A stretch of DNA of 24,914 nucleotides from a virus, in the IMG/VR virus record IMGVR_UViG_3300047189_000075, positions 1 through 24,914 of that record. One strand, given 5' to 3'. A program made the position numbers and the translations under genes. Below, in pieces: positions 1 to 6,103 of the stretch. How positions within the stretch are numbered: position 1 is the first letter of the stretch; each line of letters begins with the position of its first letter. The notes under the pieces are model-generated. The model ran no database searches. It was not told the DNA's origin and saw only the letters and a program-made list of their open reading frames with translations.

Positions 1-317
1 TTTTTATATAAATGATTTCCAATAAAAACCGTATCGATTTTATATTTTGTAGTTGTAGTATCACCATTATAAAGTGTTTGCTCTGATAATCCACAATTTA
101 ATAAAGTTATTTTTCTTCCCTCACTAGATTTACCCAAAACAACAAAATAAAATGGTGTATCATTATCATCTTTCATATTTGAAACATCAGAATCAAATGA
201 ACCTTGTAAATCTAAAATTGGTCCATCGAATTGATTAAAAAATAAATTTCCGGGAATTTGTTCTTTTTGATTTGAGGGGATCCACCATTTACCATTTAAT
301 TGAAAATTATTAATCAT
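1..317 (-). CDS. ApeA-like anti-phage defence protein, N-terminal part (cut by window edge)
   Basis: An open frame starts at ATG 315-317 and runs off the left edge, giving 105 visible residues. The product begins MINNFQLNGKWWIPSNQ, followed by a PGNLFF strand, a DLQGSF turn, a K-x-x-E-G-R-K-I-T-L strand and an F-I-G-N-H-L end. This order (WW-I/LP, PG-x-L, L-x-L-x-G-x-F, G-x-x-I/V-T-L-x-x-C, G-x-H) is what I know as the ApeA N-terminal domain. ApeA proteins are abortive-infection type defence proteins with a C-terminal HEPN RNase domain. That C-terminal R-x(4-6)-H part would lie outside the window, so nuclease activity cannot be judged. Upstream AAGAAG, 9 nt before the ATG, is a weak ribosome site. 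The gene sits just past the terminator that closes the phage lysis operon, so it may be a phage-borne moron or the first flanking host gene. The domain call is by eye, without a search. Confidence 0.7.
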   Translation of the reverse strand, partial: MINNFQLNGKWWIPSNQKEQIPGNLFFNQFDGPILDLQGSFDSDVSNMKDDNDTPFYFVVLGKSSEGRKITLLNCGLSEQTLYNGDTTTTKYKIDTVFIGNHLYK

Positions 318-483
318 CGGATAAATCTTCTTAATTGTTTAATTGTTAATATTTTTGAAAAAAAAATTATTTTCGGTAGGCTATTATATAAACTAGATTT
401 GTTATAAAAACGTTTTTTATACCATTTTATATCCATTATACTACAAATCTTTTAAAAACCCTTTTTTTTAAAAAACTTATTTA
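318..483 (-). promoter_or_regulatory. AT-rich upstream region of the ApeA-like gene with candidate promoter and operator
   Basis: This gene-free stretch separates the lysis-operon terminator from the ApeA-like start. On the minus strand it contains two TATAAT hexamers (complements of 435-440 and 383-388). Between them is a near-perfect inverted repeat centred on 411/412 (A5-C/G-T6 with flanking TAT/ATA). None of the possible -35 boxes is good, so the promoter call rests on the -10 boxes only. An operator overlapping a promoter would fit regulated expression of a defence gene, but homopolymer-rich DNA produces such symmetry by chance. Confidence 0.35.
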
Positions 484-521
484 TAAAAAAATAAACCCCT
501 GCGTACTCGACCGCAGGGGTT
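484..521 (-). terminator. Strong Rho-independent terminator closing the lysis operon
   Basis: On the minus strand, AACCCCTGCG pairs perfectly with CGCAGGGGTT (10 bp, loop of 8 nt). It is followed by TATTTTTTTAT. It is by far the most GC-rich hairpin in the window and lies downstream of the last lysis-region ORF. The plus-strand side has an A-rich lead-in but no U-tract after the hairpin, so it should work mainly on minus-strand transcripts. Confidence 0.9.
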
Positions 522-576
522 AGGAGGTAATTAATATGAAAAAGCACTTATGGTGCAGGTTGGTGGTGAGCAATTA

Positions 577-759
577 TTATTTTGGAAATTTTTCTTCTAT
601 TAATTTTTTAATCCGTTCTTTTAATCTTGTATCAAATAATTGGGCATACATATCTAATTTAACATTCTCAATATATTCTTTATATCTTTTTTGCTTTATT
701 AAATCCCTATACTTCTGATGATAATTTTCATCAAATATATTAAGTTCTTTAAAGATCAT
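577..759 (-). CDS. Small charged hypothetical protein (60 aa), last gene of the lysis operon
   Basis: I do not recognise this gene. The 60-residue product is rich in Lys, Glu, Tyr and Arg and looks helical throughout (K-Y-R-D-L-I-K-Q-K-R-Y-K-E-Y, then a K-E-R-I-K-K-L-I-E-E-K end), with no signal peptide. The ATG at 757-759 has GGAG only 1 nt before it, too close to work normally. The same frame stays open for 20-odd codons further upstream (F-V-A-E-S-W-L-E-K-K), overlapping the end of the holin-like gene, but contains no ATG, GTG or TTG. The start is therefore unresolved, and translation may be coupled to the gene before it. A strong terminator follows about 55 nt later, consistent with a real operon end. 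Confidence 0.5.
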   Translation of the reverse strand: MIFKELNIFDENYHQKYRDLIKQKRYKEYIENVKLDMYAQLFDTRLKERIKKLIEEKFPK

Positions 760-788
760 ACTCCAAAAAGGGATAGTTACTTTCTTCT

Positions 789-1085
789 CTAACCAACTTT
801 CGGCAACGAAGGGTTTACTGTTTCACCATGATTAAATGTTTTGACTGCATTTAAGAAAGCCACTATTGCATCTATTGCTTTACCAATAAATTCTAATACT
901 TTTTCTTTTACTATAGGCAATTCTATTCCTAAAGTTCCTAAAGTATCAAATATCAGACCTACTACTATTAATACTGCTGATTTTTTATTCTCCCCATTGC
1001 CTGGTACTTCAAATACTTTAACCAGTGCCATTACTGCTGCAATTAATGCAGGTAAAAATTTAAGCAATTCTAATATTTTAGCCAT
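789..1085 (-). CDS. Holin-like small membrane protein
   Basis: A 98-residue hydrophobic protein with three likely membrane or amphipathic segments: residues 7-26 (F-L-P-A-L-I-A-A-V-M-A-L-V), 35-55 (S-A-V-L-I-V-V-G-L-I-F) and 66-84 (F-I-G-K-A-I-D-A-I-V-A-F-L). The tail is short and polar. Size, topology and position directly after an M15 peptidase gene fit a phage holin, which would form inner-membrane holes that release or time the endolysin. A good ribosome site (AGGAAGGTGAGA) precedes the ATG. I cannot assign a named holin family. It could also be another small phage membrane protein. Confidence 0.6.
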   Translation of the reverse strand: MAKILELLKFLPALIAAVMALVKVFEVPGNGENKKSAVLIVVGLIFDTLGTLGIELPIVKEKVLEFIGKAIDAIVAFLNAVKTFNHGETVNPSLPKVG

Positions 1086-1116
1086 CTGTTCTCACCTTCC
1101 TTTCTTAAATATTATT

Positions 1117-1608
1117 CTATAAAATTAAATTAGTATCAATTATTCTTTCCTGTATTATTTGGTAGAATTTTAACAGGTCATTGTTCTCTATGGACCCGGA
1201 ATAAATAATTTTCTTCTCCAAATATATCCAAAACCTGCTCGGACTTGGAGGTCTTATATCCAAGTGGCAATAAGTTTTGGCTATCCCTATTCTCATACCG
1301 CCTATTTTTTCAGCAGCCAATCCTATATCGATAGGTTTTACTCCTTTTATCTTAACGTCAGCACCCTCTCCATCCGGGTTAGGAATATGAGCAGAGTCAG
1401 GGTGGCCACCTATACTGGCATTATATTCAGGACACCGGTTTCCACTATTTATAATTATAGGTTTATTGCCTAATTCAACTCTTAATATTTCTAATTTAAA
1501 AAGTAATAAAATACTTACTCTAACTTTTTTTCTTTTGCATTTCGGACATGGGCATCTAAATTCCCACTTCCAGAAATTAGTCGAAAGATCACCGGATATT
1601 TTAATCAC
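1117..1608 (-). CDS. M15-family zinc peptidase, probable endolysin
   Basis: This 163-residue protein matches the D-Ala-D-Ala / L-Ala-D-Glu peptidase M15 fold. It shows an N-terminal F-R-C-P-C-P-K-C stretch, then N-S-G-N-R-C-P-E-Y-N at about 54-63. The zinc signature S-x-H-(insertion)-G-x-G-A-D has H74 and D84, and the second part is C-H-L-D-I with H115 and D117. These are the expected zinc ligands and catalytic acid neighbours of the family, so the enzyme looks intact. There is no signal peptide, so export would depend on the neighbouring holin-like protein. Its role would be to cut peptide cross-links in peptidoglycan at lysis. The start is GTG 1606-1608, directly adjoining the stop of the previous gene, with only a weak ribosome site, which suggests coupled translation. 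Confidence 0.85.
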   Translation of the reverse strand: MIKISGDLSTNFWKWEFRCPCPKCKRKKVRVSILLLFKLEILRVELGNKPIIINSGNRCPEYNASIGGHPDSAHIPNPDGEGADVKIKGVKPIDIGLAAEKIGGMRIGIAKTYCHLDIRPPSPSRFWIYLEKKIIYSGSIENNDLLKFYQIIQERIIDTNLIL

Positions 1609-1950
1609 CTACTTTTTAATATCAACCTTTTCATTAATACCATTAAAATGATGGTTCAGATATTCAATTAAAGAGGTAAATCTATCCAATAAAGTTTCGA
1701 GCATATCTACACTCTTTCGATTTAGCTCTGCATTCAGAGAACTATCTTTATGTAAGTCTTTCAATTCATTTTGAAATAACCCCATGATGGTCGCCCTATC
1801 TTCCGTCTGTTGCTTAACAAAAATTTTTCTATCTTCCGTTTGTTGTTTAACATAATGTTTTATAAGCCAAATAGAGCAACCCACTAAAACACCACCTATT
1901 CCAATTGCCATATATTTGTTTACTAAATCAGCGATTAAGTTTTCTTCCAT
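1609..1950 (-). CDS. One-TM coiled-coil protein of the lysis region (holin/BhlA-like or accessory)
   Basis: I chose the ATG at 1948-1950 because AAAGGAG lies 11 nt upstream. An earlier in-frame ATG at 1980 overlaps the end of the preceding gene and has no ribosome site. The 113-residue product has a short N-terminal helix, one membrane segment (about residues 17-35, A-I-G-I-G-G-V-L-V-G-C-S-I-W-L) and then a long charged, probably coiled-coil region. That region contains a repeated V-K-Q-Q-T-E-D-R unit, seen twice in tandem. This single-TM plus helical-tail layout occurs in small phage holin-like proteins (BhlA/UviB type) and in some structural proteins. Its place before the endolysin favours a lysis role, but this is inference. 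Confidence 0.65.
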   Translation of the reverse strand: MEENLIADLVNKYMAIGIGGVLVGCSIWLIKHYVKQQTEDRKIFVKQQTEDRATIMGLFQNELKDLHKDSSLNAELNRKSVDMLETLLDRFTSLIEYLNHHFNGINEKVDIKK

Positions 1951-1966
1951 CGTTACATCATCTCCT

Positions 1967-2536
1967 TTATTGCAGTCCATTCCATTTACTAAAAGTAACA
2001 GTATCCCATTTGCCTATAGTTATAGTATTCCATTTATGTGACCAACCTACTGTTGCACCTGCCCCAAAAAGACTTAATGTTCTATTTGCGGTTAATGTAA
2101 AAGTGGTATCCGCACAAGGAATATTGTCGCCAGACTTATACCAAAACCCGTCCCCAGTAGTGTCTACATCTAATTTACCTGCACTATAATAAATACCAAT
2201 ATAATCTCCAACTTCTACATCAAGATTTACATTAAATTGATTATATCCTACTGCCACATTTCCAATAACTGCTGTAGCACGAGTGGAAAAGTTAGTTGCT
2301 TCCACATTATAAAAGATAGCTACTTCACAACCAGTCATTGCCACATTAGCCCATATTTCTACCGATGTAATTTTACCTGATTCATTAGCAGGATTATTTA
2401 CATTTATATAAGTATAACCAGGATTACCAGCAGTTGCTCTATCTATTGCTGGACAACCTATATCAATATCAACCGCTAAAACATTAACAGACAATATTAA
2501 AATTATAGTGAAAATTAACAGTAATATCTTTTTCAT
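1967..2536 (-). CDS. Exported beta-sandwich protein, paralogue of a tail-hub domain
   Basis: The 189-residue product starts with a clear Sec signal peptide (M-K-K-I-L-L-L-I-F then L-S-V-N-V-L-A, probable cleavage after A21). The mature part, residues 25-170, is homologous to residues 610-748 of the tail hub protein encoded at 6104-8917. Both show N-P-A-N-x-(S/T)-G-K-I-T, E-I-W-A, C-x-V-A-I-F-Y, S-T-R, V-x-(V/E)-G-D-Y-I-G-I-Y, W-Y, and I-P-C. This is probably a carbohydrate- or surface-binding beta-sandwich, judged from its Gly/Asn-rich strand pattern; no function is proven. The last residues (W-K-W-N-T-I-T-I-G-K-W-D-T-V-T) form a short repeat. AGGAGA precedes the ATG. A signal peptide on a domain also used in a virion protein is unusual. 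Confidence 0.7.
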   Translation of the reverse strand: MKKILLLIFTIILILSVNVLAVDIDIGCPAIDRATAGNPGYTYINVNNPANESGKITSVEIWANVAMTGCEVAIFYNVEATNFSTRATAVIGNVAVGYNQFNVNLDVEVGDYIGIYYSAGKLDVDTTGDGFWYKSGDNIPCADTTFTLTANRTLSLFGAGATVGWSHKWNTITIGKWDTVTFSKWNGLQ

Positions 2537-2538
2537 AA

Positions 2539-3558
2539 TTAAATCTCTCCTACGTCAATGGATGGATCAAAGAATAAAATATCAGCAGATTTTGCTACCC
2601 CTACTCTTTGAATTTGATTACCAGCAGTTGAAGGTACAGTAGAAGTCATAAGCCCTGCTGTTGCTCCCGCAGAAACGTAAACCATTGCTCCTGTAAATTC
2701 AAAATCAACATCATCTCGAATATAACCCTTTACTAACATCTTACAAGTCTGACCATCGGTTTTTGATTCAAGAGCAATTCTTAATCCTGGCATAGTAGTA
2801 GAAGCATTTGCTTTTGCTAATTTCCATTCTTTATCTGTCCAGTTAAAATACAATAACATCCCAAAAATTACCGTTTCCCCAACAGGTTGACTATCAATAA
2901 TTCCTGAATAAGTATAGTTAGAAGCTAAAGCATTATAAAAATCTATAGTTGGAGTATTCGCAAAAACTAAAGCACCTGTTCCAGTTTCATCACTTATTAT
3001 TCCAGCTAATTCTGAAGAACTATCCATTTCTGTTTTTAAATAATATAGTGATAAGTCAAGAGTGGTAAATTCTAAAGCAGTCTCACCTGTATTTACTTTA
3101 GGATATTTCCCTGCACTACCAGTATAACTTGCAGGGGTATCAGTTAAACCTATAAAAGTAGTAATTCCGCCTTCTGGATATACCTGGACCCAGTTCCCAG
3201 CCACAAAACACCGGTAAACCTTAACAGTATCAGTGGCTAGATACATATCATTTACAACCGGGACAGCAGGTTTACTCGCATCTAATCCATAATTTAATTT
3301 ACCTAAATAACCACCAGTAGTACTATCTTTCGGGTATAGATCATCTCTTTTAGAATGACCCAATAAATTCCCCAGATCATCGAGTATTTGCCTAACCTCA
3401 TTAGTATCTTCCAGGGCATCAGCCTTGTCATCAGTACCAACATAAAAGTTAGCCCCGGATTCCTGAGTATATTTGTAATATGCGGTAAAGCCATTTATGC
3501 TAAATACCAGTAAGATAATTGACAAAATAATCCCTAACCATATTCTTTTTTTAAACAT
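2539..3558 (-). CDS. Tail-fibre-like protein with an N-terminal export/membrane segment
   Basis: The 339-residue product begins with positively charged residues and a hydrophobic helix (residues 6-26, I-W-L-G-I-I-L-S-I-I-L-L-V-F-S-I), a signal peptide or anchor. The middle contains fibre signatures common in phage tail fibres: F-I-G-L-T-D-T-P-A-S-Y-T-G-S-A-G-K-Y followed by V-N-T-G-E-T-A-L-E-F, and I-S-D-E-T-G-T-G-A-L-V-F. The C-terminal part is beta-rich and ends in I-D-V-G-E-I. Its role is probably receptor or surface binding. It follows one of the three GAGCTC-box terminator-like elements and has a good AAAGGAGAG ribosome site. A Sec signal on a fibre protein is odd: it may be displayed on the infected or lysogenic cell, or the hydrophobic helix may instead pack into the virion. 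Confidence 0.7.
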   Translation of the reverse strand: MFKKRIWLGIILSIILLVFSINGFTAYYKYTQESGANFYVGTDDKADALEDTNEVRQILDDLGNLLGHSKRDDLYPKDSTTGGYLGKLNYGLDASKPAVPVVNDMYLATDTVKVYRCFVAGNWVQVYPEGGITTFIGLTDTPASYTGSAGKYPKVNTGETALEFTTLDLSLYYLKTEMDSSSELAGIISDETGTGALVFANTPTIDFYNALASNYTYSGIIDSQPVGETVIFGMLLYFNWTDKEWKLAKANASTTMPGLRIALESKTDGQTCKMLVKGYIRDDVDFEFTGAMVYVSAGATAGLMTSTVPSTAGNQIQRVGVAKSADILFFDPSIDVGEI

Positions 3559-3585
3559 CTTAATCTCTCCTTTCTTTTATTTAAT

Positions 3586-3652
3586 AAAAAAAGCCAGATC
3601 TAAAAGGTCAAAAACCTTTTTAAAATCTGGCTCTCTAAAAAATGGAGCTCTA
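3586..3652 (-). terminator. GAGCTC-box terminator-like element, copy 1
   Basis: Read on the minus strand this is TAGAGCTCCA (complement of 3643-3652), a T-run, AGAGAGCCAGAT, an inner hairpin AAAAGGT/ACCTTTT, ATCTGGCT, then a run of seven T. The stem AGCCAGAT/ATCTGGCT (3592-3599 with 3625-3632) is perfect. It lies about 20 nt after the last lipoprotein gene and upstream of the fibre gene. The same conserved outer parts recur at 19580-19644 and 21460-21523 around unrelated inner sequences. Confidence 0.8.
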
Positions 3653-3673
3653 AGTTTATTTAATTTTTAGATT

Positions 3674-4111
3674 TTATTTAAGTTTCCAGTCTCCGGGTGG
3701 AGAGGTCTCTTTAATTAACCCTATCTCATATTCAAAAACATCACTATAAGTTGTGAAACTACCAGGAAAAGGTATTTTATTAACAAAAATTGTTACATAT
3801 ACCATAGCATTATTCCCGATTACCTCAGTTTGTTTATGAAAATAAGGTTCTGGAATTAATACTGAGGCTTCACCCTCAGAATTAGTATTGATATATTCTT
3901 CCCATTCATCAACTTTATTATACCAGATTCCATCAGGTATGCAATACCACTTGGCTAATTCATATTGGCGATTAGTAATTGCCTGCCAATAAGAATAAAC
4001 TTCCTGTTCTGCCATTGCCTCTTCAGGTAATCCTGGAGGGATAGGGTTACAACCAATTAATATCAAAACTAAAAATATAACCAAAATTGATAACAAAAAT
4101 TTCCTTTTCAT
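3674..4111 (-). CDS. Lipoprotein, member A of a tandem family
   Basis: A 145-residue protein with a lipoprotein signal: M-K-R-K, a hydrophobic stretch, and the lipobox L-I-G-C with C21 as the lipidated residue. The mature domain (about residues 33-145) carries the family signature V-Y-S-Y-W-Q-A-I, N-R-Q-Y-E-L-A-K, Y-C, V-D-E-W-E-E-Y-I, N-S-E-G-E-A-S and V-F-E-Y-E. It ends P-G-D-W-K-L-K. The alpha-helix-then-sheet pattern is reminiscent of NTF2-like cone folds, but I cannot prove that. Asn follows the Cys, not Asp, so in a diderm it would be expected to reach the outer membrane. The GGGGG run before TATAAGCAATG serves as ribosome site. Its function is unknown. Superinfection exclusion is a hypothesis from position. 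Confidence 0.7.
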   Translation of the reverse strand: MKRKFLLSILVIFLVLILIGCNPIPPGLPEEAMAEQEVYSYWQAITNRQYELAKWYCIPDGIWYNKVDEWEEYINTNSEGEASVLIPEPYFHKQTEVIGNNAMVYVTIFVNKIPFPGSFTTYSDVFEYEIGLIKETSPPGDWKLK

Positions 4112-4149
4112 TGCTTATACCCCCTACTTAAATTATTCTTTTTTAGATC

Positions 4150-4590
4150 TTATTTAAGTTCCCATTCTCCAGGTGGGTGATTTTGCTTAATTAATTCTAC
4201 CTCGTATTCAAAGTTATCCCCATTTATTATATTACTACTAGGAAAAGGTATTATACTAACAGCAATTCTCACATATACAACAGCGTTATTTTCAATCGCT
4301 TCAGGTTGTTCATAAAAAGAAGGTTGATAAATCACCACTGAAGCCTCACCCTCAGAGTTAATATTTATATATTCTTCCCATTCGTCAGTCTTATGGTCCC
4401 AAACTCCGCCGATTACGCAATACCCTTTAGCTAATTCGTATTGCCGGTTAATGATCGCCTGCCAGTAATCCCAAACTGTTTGTTCTGCACAATCTGCATC
4501 TTCCAGTCCATCAAGAAAATGAGGACCGCAACCGGTTAAGGCTAAAATTAAAAATACGACAAAGACCAATAACAAAATTTTCTTAATCAT
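4150..4590 (-). CDS. Lipoprotein, member B of a tandem family
   Basis: 146 residues, lipobox L-T-G-C with C21. It is clearly paralogous to its two neighbours: V-W-D-Y-W-Q-A-I-I-N-R-Q-Y-E-L-A-K, Y-C-V-I-G-G-V-W, D-E-W-E-E-Y-I-N-I-N-S-E-G-E-A-S, N-A-V-V-Y-V-R-I, F-E-Y-E-V-E-L-I-K and a P-P-G-E-W-E-L-K end. The stop and downstream trailer (AAATAA then GATCTAAAAAA) resemble those of the 3674-4111 gene, and both leaders end in TATAA(G/A)CAATG, so intergenic DNA was duplicated along with the genes. The residues after the lipobox and the loop before the C-terminal strand are the most divergent parts, which suggests that partner-facing loops have diversified. Confidence 0.7.
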   Translation of the reverse strand: MIKKILLLVFVVFLILALTGCGPHFLDGLEDADCAEQTVWDYWQAIINRQYELAKGYCVIGGVWDHKTDEWEEYININSEGEASVVIYQPSFYEQPEAIENNAVVYVRIAVSIIPFPSSNIINGDNFEYEVELIKQNHPPGEWELK

Positions 4591-4627
4591 TGTTTATATG
4601 CCTAACCTAAATTATTCTTTTTAATAT

Positions 4628-5077
4628 TTATTTAAGTGCCCACCAATCTCCGTATGGGCCATTTGGCTTAATTAATTCTGTTTCGTATTCAAAGACATCG
4701 AACTCTAATCCAATCATTTTTTTACAGGGCAAAACTATTTTATCGGCAATAATTCTTACATATACAACAGCATTCTCTCCAATTACCTCAGTCGGTTTAT
4801 AAAACTTATCGAAATAAATTACTAGGAAAGAGCACTCACCTTCAGAATTAATATTGATATATTCTTCCCATTCGTCAACCTTGTTATCCCAAATTCCGCC
4901 AATTACACAGAAACATTTAGCTAATTCGTATTGCCGGTTAATGATTGCCTGCCAGTAATTATAAACTGCTTCTTCTACCAGGGACTTATCAGTAGTTAAT
5001 TCCGGAGTAACCCCGCAACCGGTTAAGGCCAAAATTAAAAGTATGACAAAGAACGATAACAAAACTTTCTTTTTCAC
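4628..5077 (-). CDS. Lipoprotein, member C of a tandem family
   Basis: 149 residues starting at GTG 5075-5077, preceded by a strong AAGGAGGG ribosome site. The lipobox is L-T-G-C (C21). The core repeats the family signature (Y-N-Y-W-Q-A-I-I-N-R-Q-Y-E-L-A-K, F-C-V-I-G-G-I-W-D-N-K-V-D-E-W-E-E-Y, N-A-V-V-Y-V-R-I). An extra lysine/cysteine loop (L-P-C-K-K-M-I-G) replaces the shorter loop of members A and B. It is closer to member B than to member A in its middle part. Functional proposals are the same as for the group and equally unproven. Confidence 0.7.
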   Translation of the reverse strand: MKKKVLLSFFVILLILALTGCGVTPELTTDKSLVEEAVYNYWQAIINRQYELAKCFCVIGGIWDNKVDEWEEYININSEGECSFLVIYFDKFYKPTEVIGENAVVYVRIIADKIVLPCKKMIGLEFDVFEYETELIKPNGPYGDWWALK

Positions 5078-5122
5078 CTTAAAATCCCTCCTTGGTTCTT
5101 TGATAGCCTTTAAAGAATCATC

Positions 5123-5539
5123 CTATTGAAGAGGACCGGTATAAGGTTCTAATATTAGATTAGTAACATTCATCCTTAAAACTTTTTCTCCTACTTTTTC
5201 ATTTTCTCCTACAGTTATCCAACAAGTGTGATCTTCAGAATGTCCCACTTCAACAAATGTCCCAATAGTATTCCAGTCTTCATAAATGCCTCCATCTTCA
5301 TAAATGCCTTCATATTCACAATAAGCAGCAAGCCAAATATTATAGTAACCAATATCGACATTCCCGGTATTAGTTATCGTATAATAAACTTTCACTTGAT
5401 CGCTCCACTTTCCGCCGGAATAATCTTGTTCCCACTTAGTTATTACAACATCAGCACTCAAATTTTCAAATAAACAACAACCCGATCGCAATACAACTAA
5501 TATTAAAAATAATATTATCCAAAAAATCTTTCTTTTCAT
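5123..5539 (-). CDS. Lipoprotein with an Ig-like (FxLYD/CARDB-type) domain
   Basis: 138 residues. The lipobox is L-R-S-G-C (C21, followed by another Cys), but the mature part is not related to the three neighbouring lipoproteins. It reads V-Y-Y-T-I-T-N-T-G-N-V-D-I, N-I-W-L-A-A-Y-C, T-I-G-T-F-V-E-V-G-H-S and W-I-T-V. This is the alternating strand pattern of small immunoglobulin-like domains such as FxLYD or CARDB (x-x-T-N-T-G-x-x-x-I-x-x-x). An 18-bp tandem duplication adds a second G-I-Y-E-D unit. Such domains usually mediate protein-protein contact at the cell surface. The ribosome site before its ATG is weak. Confidence 0.65.
   Translation of the reverse strand: MKRKIFWIILFLILVVLRSGCCLFENLSADVVITKWEQDYSGGKWSDQVKVYYTITNTGNVDIGYYNIWLAAYCEYEGIYEDGGIYEDWNTIGTFVEVGHSEDHTCWITVGENEKVGEKVLRMNVTNLILEPYTGPLQ
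5277..5312. repeat. 18-bp tandem duplication inside a lipoprotein gene
   Basis: Two copies of an 18-bp unit beginning TCTTCATAAATGCC lie head to tail at 5277-5294 and 5295-5312. They differ only near the unit end. The duplication is in frame and encodes the doubled G-I-Y-E-D segment of the lipoprotein at 5123-5539. Confidence 0.8.
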
Positions 5540-5586
5540 TTTTTACATATCCCATAATTTATTTAATTTTTAGACTTAATTTTATA

Positions 5587-6000
5587 TTATTTAAGTATCC
5601 AATTTACAGTTATCGAAGAACTTTTAGTTAGATATATAATATAATCACAGACTACTTCACTTTCATTAGATTTAATTATAATAAGATCAATGCTAACAAT
5701 AGCTTCATCTTCTATTATTTTAATCCAATTAAAGTTAATAATGAACTCTAGATTTGAATAATTCAAATCCTCATATTCCTCGACTACATTGTAAGCATTC
5801 CCATCCGGAATACAACAAATCTTGGCAAATTCATAATCACCAACGGAGATCATATCCCAGTAATAATTAATTAATTCTTCTATTTCTTTTTCATCATTCC
5901 AGTCGGGATCATCTTCAGGGATCATCCTGCAACCGGTAAATATTAAAACTAAAAGTATGATAAAGATCAATAACAAAACTTTCTTAACTTTTCTTTTCAT
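5587..6000 (-). CDS. Lipoprotein, divergent member D, first gene of the array
   Basis: 137 residues, lipobox I-F-T-G-C (C24). It is a distant relative of members A-C: I-N-Y-Y-W-D-M-I-S-V-G-D-Y-E-F-A-K-I-C-C corresponds to their Y-W-Q-A-I-x-N-R-Q-Y-E-L-A-K-x-x-C. An E-E-Y-E-D region and a short S-I-T-V-N-W-I-L-K C-terminus likewise correspond. The mature N-terminus is strongly acidic (P-E-D-D-P-D-W-N-D-E-K-E-I-E). It is the gene closest to the promoter at 6075-6103, with GGGG upstream of TATATAAGCAATG, the same leader as member A. The proposed role is the same as for the array. Confidence 0.65.
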   Translation of the reverse strand: MKRKVKKVLLLIFIILLVLIFTGCRMIPEDDPDWNDEKEIEELINYYWDMISVGDYEFAKICCIPDGNAYNVVEEYEDLNYSNLEFIINFNWIKIIEDEAIVSIDLIIIKSNESEVVCDYIIYLTKSSSITVNWILK

Positions 6001-6074
6001 TGCTTATATACCCCTAAATTAATCTTAAACCATCAATATATAATACGATATAAGCAAAGGGAAGTTCCAATAAA

Positions 6075-6103
6075 ATTATAAGTCTTTTTCTTATGTTTTA
6101 CAA
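6075..6103 (-). promoter_or_regulatory. Sigma70-type promoter for the lipoprotein array
   Basis: On the minus strand, TTGTAA (complement of 6098-6103) and a perfect TATAAT (complement of 6075-6080) are separated by exactly 17 nt. The -35 box begins immediately after the stop codon of the tail hub gene, and transcription would start about 65-70 nt before the first lipoprotein gene. A second, weaker TATTAT lies closer to the gene. A promoter of its own inside a late operon is the usual mark of a moron, a gene expressed from the prophage. Confidence 0.65.

Noticed and set aside
536-718. Plus-strand ORF with a perfect ribosome site
   Set aside because: Beyond the first dozen codons it is a Phe/Ser/Tyr-rich shadow of the minus-strand ORF at 577-759; the SD-ATG is noted as a finding but not called as a gene.
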